Below are positions 25,334 to 33,986 of a DNA stretch of 64,000 nt, one piece after another. This DNA comes from Blastococcus sp. CPCC 205250 (GTDB taxonomy: Bacteria > Actinomycetota > Actinomycetes > Mycobacteriales > Geodermatophilaceae): NCBI RefSeq assembly GCF_019799925.1, contig NZ_JABGCG010000006.1:62001-126000 (forward strand). Direction: 5' to 3'. The position numbers and the translations under genes are program-made. Position 1 is the stretch's first letter, and the number at the start of each line of letters is the position of its first letter. Below the pieces are notes generated by a model. The model made no database searches. It saw only the letters and a list, made by a program, of their open reading frames with translations, and was not told the origin of the DNA.

Positions 25334-26692
25334 ATGACCGACCTGCTCACCGGCCCCCACACGCTGCCCCAGGAGCGCCGTCTGGTGACCGAGGTCCCCG
25401 GTCCCCGGTCCCGCGCGCTGGCCGACCGGCGGTCCGCCGCGGTCAGCTCCGCCGTGGGCAGCACCATGCCGGTCTACGTCGAGCGAGCCGGCGGCGCGGT
25501 GATCGTCGACGTCGACGGCAACTCCTTCATCGACCTCGGGTCCGGCATCGCGGTCACCAACGTCGGCAACGCCGCCCCCGCGGTGGTCGCCGCGGTGCAG
25601 GAGCAGGTCGCCGCCTTCACCCACACCTGCTTCATGGTCACGCCCTACGAGGGCTACGTCGCCGTCTGCGAGGAGCTCTCGGCCCTCGTCCCCGGGGACC
25701 ACGCCAAGAAGTCCGCGCTGTTCAACTCCGGTGCCGAGGCCGTCGAGAACGCGGTCAAGGTGGCCCGGCACGCCACCGGGCGCTCCGCGGTGGTCGTCTT
25801 CGACCACGCCTACCACGGCCGGACGAACCTCACGATGGCGCTGACGGCGAAGAACATGCCCTACAAGCACGGGTTCGGGCCGTTCGCCTCCGACATCTAC
25901 CGCGTCCCGATGTCCTACCCGTTCCGGGACCAGCCGGGGATGACGGGTGAGCAGGCCGCCGCGCGGGCGATCGCCATGATCGAGACCCAGGTCGGCGCCG
26001 GCAACGTCGCCGCCGTCCTCATCGAGCCGGTCCAGGGCGAGGGCGGCTTCGTCGTCCCGGCCCCCGGCTTCCTGCCGGCGCTCGCGGAGTGGACCCGGGC
26101 GGCGGGTGCGGTCTTCATCGCCGACGAGATCCAGACCGGGTTCTGCCGGACCGGCGCCTGGTTCGCCTCCGAGCACGAGCAGGTCGTGCCCGACCTGGTG
26201 ACCACGGCCAAGGGCATCGCCGACGGGATGCCGCTCGCCGCGGTGACCGGCCGGGCCGAGCTCATGGACGCCGTCCACACCGGGGGGCTCGGGGGCACCT
26301 ACGGGGGCAACCCGGTGGCCTGCGCCGCCGCCCTGGCGACCATCCGCACGATGCGCGAGCAGGACCTCGCCGGCGCCGCGCGGGACATCGAGGCGACGAT
26401 GCTGCCCCGGCTGCGCGCCCTGCAGGAGCGGACGGCGGTCGTCGGTGACGTCCGCGGCCGCGGCGCGATGCTGGCGGTGGAGCTCGTCAAGCCCGGGACG
26501 ACGGAGCCGGACGCGGAGCTGACCGGACGCATCGCCAAGGCCTGCCACGCGCAGGGCGTGCTCACGCTGACCGCCGGCACCTTCGGCAACGTGCTGCGGT
26601 TCCTGCCGCCGCTGGTCATCGGCCGCGACCTGCTGACCGAGGCGCTCGACGTGCTCGACGCCGTCTTCGACGAGCTGGCGCCCGCCGGGTGA
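25334..26692 (+). CDS. gabT: 4-aminobutyrate--2-oxoglutarate transaminase
   Basis: A 452-aa class-III PLP aminotransferase. It moves the amino group of GABA to 2-oxoglutarate, giving succinate semialdehyde and glutamate. [13 protein letters not shown] (130-142), DEIQTGF with D264 and [12 protein letters not shown] with the PLP Lys K293 are visible, and the [17 protein letters not shown] block (157-173) is typical of bacterial GabT. The PucR regulator is divergent and no gabD follows directly; candidate succinate-semialdehyde dehydrogenases lie at 35590 and 229. A strong terminator follows. Confidence 0.92.
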   Translation: MTDLLTGPHTLPQERRLVTEVPGPRSRALADRRSAAVSSAVGSTMPVYVERAGGAVIVDVDGNSFIDLGSGIAVTNVGNAAPAVVAAVQEQVAAFTHTCFMVTPYEGYVAVCEELSALVPGDHAKKSALFNSGAEAVENAVKVARHATGRSAVVVFDHAYHGRTNLTMALTAKNMPYKHGFGPFASDIYRVPMSYPFRDQPGMTGEQAAARAIAMIETQVGAGNVAAVLIEPVQGEGGFVVPAPGFLPALAEWTRAAGAVFIADEIQTGFCRTGAWFASEHEQVVPDLVTTAKGIADGMPLAAVTGRAELMDAVHTGGLGGTYGGNPVACAAALATIRTMREQDLAGAARDIEATMLPRLRALQERTAVVGDVRGRGAMLAVELVKPGTTEPDAELTGRIAKACHAQGVLTLTAGTFGNVLRFLPPLVIGRDLLTEALDVLDAVFDELAPAG

Positions 26693-26695
26693 GGC

Positions 26696-26747
26696 GATGT
26701 GCGGCTACGGCGCCCCCCGTGCGGGAGAGGCGCCGTAGCCGCACATC
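26696..26747. terminator. very strong bidirectional terminator
   Basis: A perfect 19-bp stem (26696-26714 with 26729-26747) over a 14-nt loop, just after gabT; its far end overlaps the stop of the convergent saccharopine-dehydrogenase-like gene. Confidence 0.9.
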
Positions 26748-27954
26748 AGCCCCCCTCGCGCAGGCCCCAGGGGGAGCCGTACTCGGTGAGCAGGTCGAGG
26801 AACGGCACGGCGTCGAAGGCCTCGGGACCCAGCACACCGGCGCCCGACCACCGGCCGGTCGCGAGCAGCTCCAGGGCGACGACCGGGTTCACCGCCGTCT
26901 GCCAGACGACGGCCTGGGCGCCGTACTCCGCCATCGACCAGTCGTTGTCGACCACGTGGTACAGGTAGACCTGCCGCGGCTGCCCGTCGGTGCCGGTGCC
27001 GCTCACCCAGAGGCCCGCGCAGGTCTTCCCGGACATGCGGTCGCCCAGCCCGGCGGGGTCGGGGAGCACGGCCGCCACGACGTCCCGCGGTGAGACCTCG
27101 ACGCCGCCCACGGGGACCGGCTCCGTGCGGTCGAGGCCGAGCTTGTGCAGGGTCTTGAGGACGTCGATGAACTCCGTGCCGAGCCCGTACTTGAACGTGA
27201 CCCGCCGCGCGTCCACCCAGCGCGGCATGAGGAGCACCTCCTCGTGCTCCACGTTGACGCACTCGACGGGTCCGATGCCCTCGGGGAAGTCGAAGACCTC
27301 GGGCTCGCTGAACGGGGGAGTGGTGAACCAGCCCCGGTCGCGCTCCCACACCACCGGCGGGTTGAGGCACTCCTCGATGGTCGTCCAGATGCTGAAGGAC
27401 GGCGCGAAGTCGTACCCGCGCACGGTGAGGTCGGAGCCGTCCCGCACCCCGAGCTCGTCGATCTCGCGGAAGAGGTGGTCGGCGGCATACCGCGCGAACA
27501 CGTCGGCCAGCCCGGGTTCGACCCCGATGCCGACCAGCGCCAGCCGGCCGGCCGCCTCCCACTCCTCGGCCAGGGCGAACTGCTCGTCGCCCAGCTTGAC
27601 GCCGGTCAGCTCGTGCGGCCGCTCCGGGTGGGGTCGCGACAGGGACATCGCCATGTCCAGGTAGTGGACACCAGCCGCCAGCGCAGCGCGGAAGAGCGGC
27701 ATGACGAACCGGGGATCGGTCGCGTTGAGCAGCACGTCGCAGCGGTGCGCGCGCAGCAGGTCCCGCACCGCCTCCTCGTCCCCCGCGTCCACCCCTGCCG
27801 CGACGAGGCGCGGGTCACCGGTGGCCGCCACCGCCTTCTCCGCCCTCGCGGGGTCGTAGTCGGCCACGACGAGCCGGTCGACGAACTCACGGCGAGCCGC
27901 GATCGCAGCGACCGCGCTGCCGACGCCTCCGGCGCCGACGAGCAGGATGCGCAT
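26746..27954 (-). CDS. saccharopine dehydrogenase family protein
   Basis: A 402-aa NAD(P)-dependent enzyme. The Rossmann motif VGAGGVGSAVA (about 6-16) is followed by ADYDPARAEK, and VLLNATDP and VHYLDMAM are usual in the saccharopine/carboxynorspermidine dehydrogenase superfamily; IGVEPGLADVFARY is the conserved middle block. ATG 27954 follows GGAGGTGG. It could act on a polyamine- or lysine-derived imine, in keeping with the surrounding amine-catabolism genes. It is divergent from an APC permease, sharing a 108-bp promoter. Confidence 0.82.
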   Translation of the reverse strand: MRILLVGAGGVGSAVAAIAARREFVDRLVVADYDPARAEKAVAATGDPRLVAAGVDAGDEEAVRDLLRAHRCDVLLNATDPRFVMPLFRAALAAGVHYLDMAMSLSRPHPERPHELTGVKLGDEQFALAEEWEAAGRLALVGIGVEPGLADVFARYAADHLFREIDELGVRDGSDLTVRGYDFAPSFSIWTTIEECLNPPVVWERDRGWFTTPPFSEPEVFDFPEGIGPVECVNVEHEEVLLMPRWVDARRVTFKYGLGTEFIDVLKTLHKLGLDRTEPVPVGGVEVSPRDVVAAVLPDPAGLGDRMSGKTCAGLWVSGTGTDGQPRQVYLYHVVDNDWSMAEYGAQAVVWQTAVNPVVALELLATGRWSGAGVLGPEAFDAVPFLDLLTEYGSPWGLREGG

Positions 27955-27985
27955 GTCCACCTCCATGGGGAGGTCGCAGCCTAGC

Positions 27986-28001
27986 GACGACTTCCGTCGT
28001 C
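27986..28001. promoter_or_regulatory. inverted repeat in the divergent promoter
   Basis: GACGAC (27986-27991), TTCC, GTCGTC (27996-28001), immediately before TTGACA at 28002. It could be the binding site of the Lrp-type regulator encoded at 29630. Short, so chance is possible. Confidence 0.3.
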
Positions 28002-28027
28002 TTGACACCCTTGTGACCACTGAATGC

Positions 28028-28056
28028 TTGCCGAATGACCGTCTGGCTGCGATAAC
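28028..28056 (+). promoter_or_regulatory. predicted promoter giving a leaderless permease mRNA
   Basis: TTGCCG (28028-28033), 17-bp spacer, GATAAC (28051-28056). Transcription would begin 7 bp later, at the A of the ATG at 28063. No ribosome site precedes that ATG, which agrees with a leaderless transcript. Confidence 0.5.
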
Positions 28057-28062
28057 CGTCGG

Positions 28063-29583
28063 ATGACGCAGCACACACCCGACGCGGCGCCCGTCGAGCT
28101 CCGGCACAACGCCATCGGTTTCCTCGACGCGCTGGTGATCGGGCTGGCCTCGACCTCGCCGGCCTACTCGCTCGCCGCGGTCATCGGGCCCGTCGTCGCG
28201 CTCGTCGGGGTGTTCGCCCCGGGGGTCTTCCTCGCCTCGTTCGTGCCGATGCTGCTCATCGCGTCGGCGTTCTACTACCTCAACCGGGTGGACCAGGACT
28301 GCGGCACGACGTTCTCCTGGGTGACCCGCGCGATGGGCCCGTGGGTGGGCTGGCTCGGGGGCTGGGCCATCGCCATGACCGGGGTGCTCGTCATCGGCTC
28401 GCTGGCCGAGGTCGCGGTCCGGTTCGGCCTGCTGGCCCTCCAGCTGGACGGTCTGGCCGAGAACACCGCCGTCGTCCGGACGCTCACCGTGCTGGTCATC
28501 CTGCTGATGACGTGGGTGTGCGTGCTGGGCACCGAGCTCAGCGCGCGCGTGCAGAACGTGTTGATCCTCGCCCAGGTGGGGGCGCTGCTGGCGTTCGTGG
28601 TCGTCGCGCTCGTGCGCGGCCTGGGCGGCGACACCATCGACGGGGGCGGCCTGTCCCCGGAGTGGGGGTGGCTCAACCCGTTCGGCGCCGGGGGCGCGGC
28701 GCTCACCGGCGGCCTGCTGCTCGGCGTGTTCATCTACTGGGGGTGGGAGTCCGCGGTCAACCTGACCGAGGAGACCAAGGACTCCGCGACGGCGCCCGGC
28801 CGGGCCGCCGTCTTCTCCACCGTGCTGCTCCTGATCACCTACCTGGGCGTGGCCTACGCCGTCCTCGTCTTCGCCGGCACCGACTACCTCGAGGCGGGGG
28901 AGGACGAGTTCATCTTCGCCGTCCTGGCCGGCGACGTGCTGGGCGGCTGGGACTGGGTGCTGCTGCTGGCCGTGTCGACCGCGGCCCTCGCGTCCACCCA
29001 GACCACGATCATCCCGGCGTCCCGCACCGGCCTGTCCATGGCCCGCCGGCACGCCCTGCCGGGCGGGCTGGCCCACATCCACCCGAGCCACCGCACCCCC
29101 GACGTGTCGACGTGGTGGGTCGCCGGCATCGCCATCGCCTGGTACCTGCTCGTCGGCGCCATCAGCGAGAACGCGCTCTTCGACTCGCTGACCGCGCTGT
29201 CGCTGCTGATCGCGTTCTACTACGCGCTGACCGGCATCGCCTGCGCGGTGTTCTACCGGCGGCAGCTGCGGCAGAGCCTCAAGACGCTGGTGTTCGTCGG
29301 CATCGGCCCGCTCGTGGGCGCCGGACTGCTGCTGTGGCTGCTCGTGGAGTCCATCGGCGACCTCGCCGACCCGTCCACCTCCTACAGCGGGCAGGCCTGG
29401 CTGGGCGTGGGCCCGCCGCTGGTCATCGGCGTCGGCATCTTCGTGCTCGGCCTGATCGTCATGGCCGTCTGGCGGGTGCGGGACGGCCGGTTCTGGCAGG
29501 AGCGGACGACGACCGCCGAACGGCTCGAGGCCGACGTGGCGGCCGGCCGGGCAGCGGCCGCCGTCGAGGACCCCGCACCCTGA
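28063..29583 (+). CDS. APC family permease
   Basis: A 506-aa membrane transporter with about 12 helices. The N-terminal LASTSPAYSLAAVIGPVV block, the GTTFSWVTRAMGPWVGWLGGW block near helix 3 (by position ~82-102) and YWGWESAVNLTEETKD of helix 6 place it in the APC amino acid/polyamine transporter superfamily. It probably imports an amine or amino acid for the catabolic genes around it. It is divergent from the saccharopine-dehydrogenase-like gene and followed after 46 bp by an Lrp regulator. The start has no Shine-Dalgarno and is probably leaderless. Confidence 0.9.
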   Translation: MTQHTPDAAPVELRHNAIGFLDALVIGLASTSPAYSLAAVIGPVVALVGVFAPGVFLASFVPMLLIASAFYYLNRVDQDCGTTFSWVTRAMGPWVGWLGGWAIAMTGVLVIGSLAEVAVRFGLLALQLDGLAENTAVVRTLTVLVILLMTWVCVLGTELSARVQNVLILAQVGALLAFVVVALVRGLGGDTIDGGGLSPEWGWLNPFGAGGAALTGGLLLGVFIYWGWESAVNLTEETKDSATAPGRAAVFSTVLLLITYLGVAYAVLVFAGTDYLEAGEDEFIFAVLAGDVLGGWDWVLLLAVSTAALASTQTTIIPASRTGLSMARRHALPGGLAHIHPSHRTPDVSTWWVAGIAIAWYLLVGAISENALFDSLTALSLLIAFYYALTGIACAVFYRRQLRQSLKTLVFVGIGPLVGAGLLLWLLVESIGDLADPSTSYSGQAWLGVGPPLVIGVGIFVLGLIVMAVWRVRDGRFWQERTTTAERLEADVAAGRAAAAVEDPAP

Positions 29584-29629
29584 GCGCCGCTCCGGCCACG
29601 GTCGGTCGCCGGATCGATACGATGCGCCG

Positions 29630-30127
29630 GTGACGGTCCGTGGTCAGCTCGGTCTGGACGACGTCTCCCGCGCCATCATCGAGCAGCTGCAGGAGGACGG
29701 CCGCCGCCCCTACGCCCGCATCGCCGCCGCGGTCGGGCTGTCGGAGGCGGCGGTCCGCCAGCGGGTGCAGCGGCTGCTCGAGGCAGGCGTCATGCAGATC
29801 GTGGCCGTGACCGATCCGCTCCAGGTCGGCTTCTCGCGGCAGGCCATGGTGGGGGTCCGGGTCAGCGGCGACCCCCGCGAGGTGGCCGACCGGGTCGCCG
29901 AGTTCAGCGAGGTCGACTACGTGGTGATCGCCGCGGGCACGGTGGACCTGCTCGTCGAGGTTGTCTGCGAGGACGACGACCAGCTGCTGGAGACCGTCGC
30001 CCGCATCCGCGCGGTGGACGGCGTGCAGTCCACCGAGACGCACCTCTACCTCGGCCTGCGCAAGCAGACCTATGCCTGGGGCACCCGTCGTCCCGCGGTG
30101 CCCCCCGTGCCCGAGACCGACGGCTGA
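29630..30127 (+). CDS. Lrp/AsnC family transcriptional regulator
   Basis: A 165-aa regulator with an N-terminal winged HTH (LDDVSRAIIEQLQEDGRRPYARIAAAVGLSEAAVRQRVQRL by position 9-49) and a C-terminal RAM ligand-binding domain (GVRVSGDPREVADRV, DYVVIAAGTVDLLVEV). Such proteins form octamers and respond to amino acids. Here it likely regulates the adjacent APC permease and amine oxidase operon. GTG 29630 has no ribosome site and follows TACGAT by 6 bp, so this mRNA also looks leaderless. Confidence 0.9.
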   Translation: MTVRGQLGLDDVSRAIIEQLQEDGRRPYARIAAAVGLSEAAVRQRVQRLLEAGVMQIVAVTDPLQVGFSRQAMVGVRVSGDPREVADRVAEFSEVDYVVIAAGTVDLLVEVVCEDDDQLLETVARIRAVDGVQSTETHLYLGLRKQTYAWGTRRPAVPPVPETDG

Positions 30128-30133
30128 GCGCTC

Positions 30134-30165
30134 CTCCCGGCCCCTGACGGGTCAGGGGCCGGGAG
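30134..30165. terminator. strong terminator after the Lrp gene
   Basis: A perfect 15-bp stem (30134-30148 with 30151-30165), beginning CTCCCGGCCCCTGAC, with a minimal loop, between the convergent Lrp (+) and amine oxidase (-) genes. Confidence 0.88.
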
Positions 30166-30224
30166 TCCGCGGACAGGGCGTCCGCGGGCAGGGCGTCCGC
30201 GGGCAGGGAGTTCGCGAGCAGGGC
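30165..30224. repeat. four tandem 15-bp repeats
   Basis: The unit GTCCGCGGGCAGGGC occurs four times in a row at 30165, 30180, 30195 and 30210 (copies 1, 3 and 4 vary by one to a few bases), with a partial fifth ending at the stop of the amine oxidase gene. It lies between a terminator and convergent gene ends, so it is probably a slippage-generated minisatellite rather than coding. Confidence 0.8.
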
Positions 30225-30230
30225 GTCTGC

Positions 30231-32126
30231 CTAGTGGCAGCGCCCCGGGGCGGGCGGGACGTCGAGGGTCGGGTTGCGGTCGAAGAACCCCCACGGCTTG
30301 AGCGAGAACGACACGATGTCCACCGGCATGACCGGCCAGTCCTCGGGCCGGGGGATGTGGTGGATGCCGAACACGTGCCACAGCACGATGTCGGTGTCGG
30401 CGATGGACCGGTCGGCCGCGGTCCACTCGGGCAGCCCGGCGGAGCCCCGGCTCTGGTTGCAGAACTCGCCCGCGGGCCAGCGCTCCTCCTCGGCGAAGGG
30501 GGTGACCCAGAGGGTGTGGTCGATGACCTCCGCCCGCTGCATGATCGGTGAGCTCCGGTCGACCATGGCCGGGAAGGACCCGGAGGCGACCAGCTTGTAC
30601 CCGGTCGGCGTGCCCAGCCGGTTGAGCCGGTTCCGGTTGACGACCTTCCAGCCGCGCTGGGTGGCCCAGTCGAGGTCCTGCTTGCCCTCGGACTCGGTCA
30701 GCAGCGGGCGGCTGCGCTGCACCAGCGCCAGCCCGTGGGGGTTGGCGTCGGAGACCGGCACCGCCTCGCTCTCCGACACCACGACGGTGTTCTCCGGCCC
30801 GTCGATCTCCAGGTCCATGCGCGCCACGATGAAGTGCTGGTGGAACGGCGCGTACGTCTGGTCGTCGACGACGGTGCCGGTCGCCGGCGGGTCCCCGGCG
30901 TAGGAGCTGGTGACCATGATCCCGGTGGCCCGGACCTCGCACTCGATGGTGCCGTCCTGGTAGAAGCGCCAGTAGGTCAGGTACTCGTAGTTCGCCACGG
31001 TCGCGTGGAACGAGACCACCATCCGCCGGGAGCGGCGCACCTCCGAGCCCGCCTTCTCGTCGACGTGCTTCCAGAGCACGCCGTCGTCCTCCTCGTGCAG
31101 GCAGATGGCGTTCTCGATCGTGTAGGGCTCGCCGCGGCTGTCGTGCAGGACGGCGTCGACGTAGGTGATGTCGCCGAGGCAGTCGCAGCCGAGCTTGAGC
31201 GACGTCGTCATGAAGCCCAGCCCCCACTCGCCGATGTCGAAGGCGGTGCGGCGGTGGTGGTCGGGGCTCGGGTCCCGGTAGGGGACGACCATCTCGGCGA
31301 AGGAGAGCCGGTGCGCGATCGGGCGGACCTCGTCACCGTCCCGGTAGCCGACGCGGTGGATGACCAGGCCCTCGCGGTGGTTGAAGCCCAGCCGCATGGT
31401 CCAGTTCTGCCAGCGCAGCTCGTTGCCGTCGAGGGTGAAGGAGGGGCCCTCGGGCTGGGTGATCTCCAGGGCCCGGACGTCGGTGCGCTGGACCAGGCCG
31501 GGGACCAGGTCGGGGGCGTACTCGCCCATCCGCGAGCCACCGGCCGGCGGCGGGTCCTCGTCCTCGATGCTCAGCAGCTCCATCGTGTTGAGGTCGACCA
31601 CGAAGTGCAGCCCGTCGACCGGGTTGGCGTACGGGTTGCCCAGCGGCGTGGACCGGCGCCAGACGTCGGTCCACCCGACGCGCCGGTCCTGGAACTCCAC
31701 GGGGATGAGCGAGTGCCCGTAGGCCCAGGTGTCGATCAGCACCAGGTCCAGGTCGGTGATGCCGCGGCGGGCGAGGGCCGCCACGACGTCGGGGTGGGCG
31801 ATCAGCGTCTCGTGGGCCTCGTGCCACTCGTCGACGGTCATGTTCGCCTGCTCGCCGGGGACGGCCTCCCACGACACGACCCGGTCCTCGGTGAGCGAGA
31901 CCAGCGCCTTGTACGTCGTGGCCTCGTCCCGGCTCCAGCAGGTGACCCGCGCCTCCCGGCGGATCGGGTCACCGGGGGAGAACGCGCGGACGACGTCCTT
32001 GGCCGGCTCCCGCAGCTCGATGGCGGCGAAGCGCCAGCGCTCGTCCACGCCGCGGTCGCGGCGCAGGACGGCGGCGGTGGCGCGGAACTCGTCGGCGGTC
32101 AGCGGGTCCAGGGGGTGGGCGGTCAT
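30231..32126 (-). CDS. copper-containing primary-amine oxidase
   Basis: A 631-aa copper amine oxidase. It oxidises primary amines to aldehydes, releasing ammonia and H2O2. The TPQ cofactor forms from the Tyr in NYEY (Y380). The catalytic-base Asp sits in FDIGEWGLG (D297), copper ligands in HQH (429-431), and the third His in HHIPRPEDWPVMP near the C-terminus. Its length and domain order match the bacterial family without the extra N-terminal D1 domain. No signal peptide, so cytosolic. The start overlaps the agmatinase stop (ATGA), so the two are an operon: agmatinase yields putrescine, a plausible substrate. Confidence 0.93.
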   Translation of the reverse strand: MTAHPLDPLTADEFRATAAVLRRDRGVDERWRFAAIELREPAKDVVRAFSPGDPIRREARVTCWSRDEATTYKALVSLTEDRVVSWEAVPGEQANMTVDEWHEAHETLIAHPDVVAALARRGITDLDLVLIDTWAYGHSLIPVEFQDRRVGWTDVWRRSTPLGNPYANPVDGLHFVVDLNTMELLSIEDEDPPPAGGSRMGEYAPDLVPGLVQRTDVRALEITQPEGPSFTLDGNELRWQNWTMRLGFNHREGLVIHRVGYRDGDEVRPIAHRLSFAEMVVPYRDPSPDHHRRTAFDIGEWGLGFMTTSLKLGCDCLGDITYVDAVLHDSRGEPYTIENAICLHEEDDGVLWKHVDEKAGSEVRRSRRMVVSFHATVANYEYLTYWRFYQDGTIECEVRATGIMVTSSYAGDPPATGTVVDDQTYAPFHQHFIVARMDLEIDGPENTVVVSESEAVPVSDANPHGLALVQRSRPLLTESEGKQDLDWATQRGWKVVNRNRLNRLGTPTGYKLVASGSFPAMVDRSSPIMQRAEVIDHTLWVTPFAEEERWPAGEFCNQSRGSAGLPEWTAADRSIADTDIVLWHVFGIHHIPRPEDWPVMPVDIVSFSLKPWGFFDRNPTLDVPPAPGRCH

Positions 32127-33163
32127 GCGGAGGTCTCCGGGGTGGTGTCGGGCCGGTCGGCGAGGAGGGGGAGCGAGGGGTCCCAGCGGGTGCCGTCGCG
32201 GGCGTCGCGGCGGCGTCGCGCGATCGCCGACAGCGCCTCCAGGACGACCCGGTTGGCCAGGGCCGCGGTGATGTCGGCGTGGTCGTAGGGCGGGCTGACT
32301 TCCACGACGTCCACGCCGACGACCGGCAGCTCGAGGCAGATCCGGCGTACCGAGTCCAGCAGCTGCCGGGCGGTGAGCCCGCCGGGCTCGGGCGTGCCCG
32401 TGCCGGGGGCGTGCCCGGGGTCGCAGACGTCGATGTCGACGGAGAGGAAGACGCCCTCGCACTCGTCGGTCGCGATCGTGGAGGCCTCGGTCAGGCACTC
32501 GTCGAGGCCGCGGTGCCCGATCTCGGTCATCTCGTAGGAACGCATCCGCTGCGCGGCCATCCAGTCCAGCGTCTCCGGCGGCGGCCAGTAGCCGCGCAGC
32601 CCGATCTGCAGGAAGCGGTCGCCGCGCAGGGCGCCGGACTCGATGAGCCGGCGCATCGGCTGGCCGTGGCCCCACAGGGAGCCGAACTCGATGTCGCCGG
32701 TGTCGGCGTGCGCGTCGAAGTGGATCATCGAGACGCGTCCGTGGCCCAGCACGTTGGCCACGCCCTTGGCATCGGCGAAGGCGATGGAGTGGTCGCCGCC
32801 GAGGACGACCGGGATGGCGCCGGCGCGGGCGACGGCCTCCACGGCGGCCTCGAGGGCGGGCAGGGCGGTCTCGATGTCCCCGGAGTACATCTCCACGTCG
32901 CCGGCGTCGAGGACCCGCAGGTCGCGCAGGCCGTCGGTGCGCAGCGCGAGGCTGGGCCGCGAGCCGTCGTGCGGGAGGTAGTCGGTCATCCGGATCGCCT
33001 GGGGGCCGAAGCGGGTGCCGGGCCGGTGCGACGTCCCGCCGTCGAACGGGGCGCCCAGGACGACGACGTCCGCGCCGGCGTAGGAGGCCGGGTCGTCGAG
33101 GTCGCAGCGGTCGACGCCCAGGAACGTGACGTCCGGCCCGTACTGGGCGCCGTAGCGGGGCAT
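32123..33163 (-). CDS. speB: agmatinase / ureohydrolase family protein
   Basis: A 346-aa Mn-dependent ureohydrolase. The metal-ligand motifs are GGDHSI, FDAHADTG and SVDIDVCDPGHAPGTGTPEPGG, all intact, as in agmatinase and guanidinobutyrase. It hydrolyses a guanidino compound to urea and an amine. Agmatine is favoured because the coupled downstream gene is an amine oxidase, but guanidinobutyrate (giving GABA) is also possible given gabT nearby. The 4-bp overlap with the amine oxidase suggests translational coupling. Confidence 0.88.
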   Translation of the reverse strand: MPRYGAQYGPDVTFLGVDRCDLDDPASYAGADVVVLGAPFDGGTSHRPGTRFGPQAIRMTDYLPHDGSRPSLALRTDGLRDLRVLDAGDVEMYSGDIETALPALEAAVEAVARAGAIPVVLGGDHSIAFADAKGVANVLGHGRVSMIHFDAHADTGDIEFGSLWGHGQPMRRLIESGALRGDRFLQIGLRGYWPPPETLDWMAAQRMRSYEMTEIGHRGLDECLTEASTIATDECEGVFLSVDIDVCDPGHAPGTGTPEPGGLTARQLLDSVRRICLELPVVGVDVVEVSPPYDHADITAALANRVVLEALSAIARRRRDARDGTRWDPSLPLLADRPDTTPETSA

Positions 33164-33336
33164 GTGGGCCGTCCCTGTCGTGCGATGGGCTGCGCCGACC
33201 GTCGGGGTTCGCGGATGCCGGCGGGTGATGCGCCCAGCATGTCAGATCGCGTCGGTGCGCAGGTGCCCGGCGCACGGAACGGGTCGCCGGGTGCCGTGGG
33301 GACGACGGAATCCGTCGTCCACCTGGCCTGCACCCC

Positions 33337-33912
33337 TCAGGTGTCGCCGACCAGGGGGCCGGTGCCGCTGGCGAGCTCCAGGAGGAGCGTGCGCGTGCTC
33401 GCCAGCTCCTCCGGGCCGAGCTGCCCCTCGAAGAGCGGGGCGATGGACACGCCGTCGCAGGCGCGCAGGACGACGAGGACGCGCTGCGGGTCGACGCCGT
33501 CCTCGGCCAGGGTCCGGTTCCACCGCCGGTACCGCTCCTGCACCCGGCGGGCCGGCTCGGGAAACGCGCTGAGGGTGGCCATCAGCGTCGCCTGCTCCAC
33601 GGCGTCCTGCGTCTTCTCCAGGTCGTCGAAGGTCGCGCGCACGTAGGCCCGCAGGCGCCGGCCCGGCCTCGGGTCGTCGGCGTCCATGCGGTCCTCGACG
33701 GCACGGGCGAACTGGTCGAAGAGGTCGTCGGCCAGCGCGGCCATCAGCTCGTCCTTGCTGCGGAAGTGGTGCATCAGCCCGCCCTTGGACACCCCGGCCT
33801 CGCGGGCGACCAGGTCGAGGCTCACCCCCGCACCGTGGAGGACCACCGAGCGGGCCGCGGCGTCGAGCAGCGCACGCCGGGTGCGTGCAGCATCCCGTAC
33901 CTGACCCGCCAT
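33337..33912 (-). CDS. TetR family transcriptional regulator
   Basis: A 191-aa repressor. The N-terminal HTH is clear (ARTRRALLDAAARSVVLHGAG, GVSKGGLMHHFRSKDELMAAL). ATG 33912 has GGGAGGAG upstream; longer frames are spurious. It is divergent from an MFS drug-efflux-type transporter with a TetR-like operator between them (33959-33976). By this arrangement it should repress the transporter and itself, released by the exported compound. Confidence 0.9.
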   Translation of the reverse strand: MAGQVRDAARTRRALLDAAARSVVLHGAGVSLDLVAREAGVSKGGLMHHFRSKDELMAALADDLFDQFARAVEDRMDADDPRPGRRLRAYVRATFDDLEKTQDAVEQATLMATLSAFPEPARRVQERYRRWNRTLAEDGVDPQRVLVVLRACDGVSIAPLFEGQLGPEELASTRTLLLELASGTGPLVGDT

Positions 33913-33958
33913 CGGTCTCCTCCCGTGGTCCGGAGCACAGCGTAAGTCGCTGGCTAAC

Positions 33959-33976
33959 AAACCGTCTGGTCGGTAC
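33959..33976. promoter_or_regulatory. candidate TetR operator, TetR-MFS intergenic region
   Basis: AAACCGTCTGGTCGGTAC is an imperfect palindrome of the AACCGACCGGTCGGTT type common for TetR regulators of efflux pumps. It overlaps the region upstream of TACGCT (33974-33979), a possible -10 for the MFS gene whose GTG starts 8 bp later. Confidence 0.55.
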
Positions 33977-33986
33977 GCTTCCCGGC

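Noticed and set aside
28002..28025. TTGACA at 28002 as the permease -35
   Set aside because: No -10-like hexamer at 16-18 bp; TTGCCG-17-GATAAC downstream fits the leaderless start better.
30165..30230. CRISPR-like array
   Set aside because: The units are contiguous 15-bp tandem repeats without spacers.
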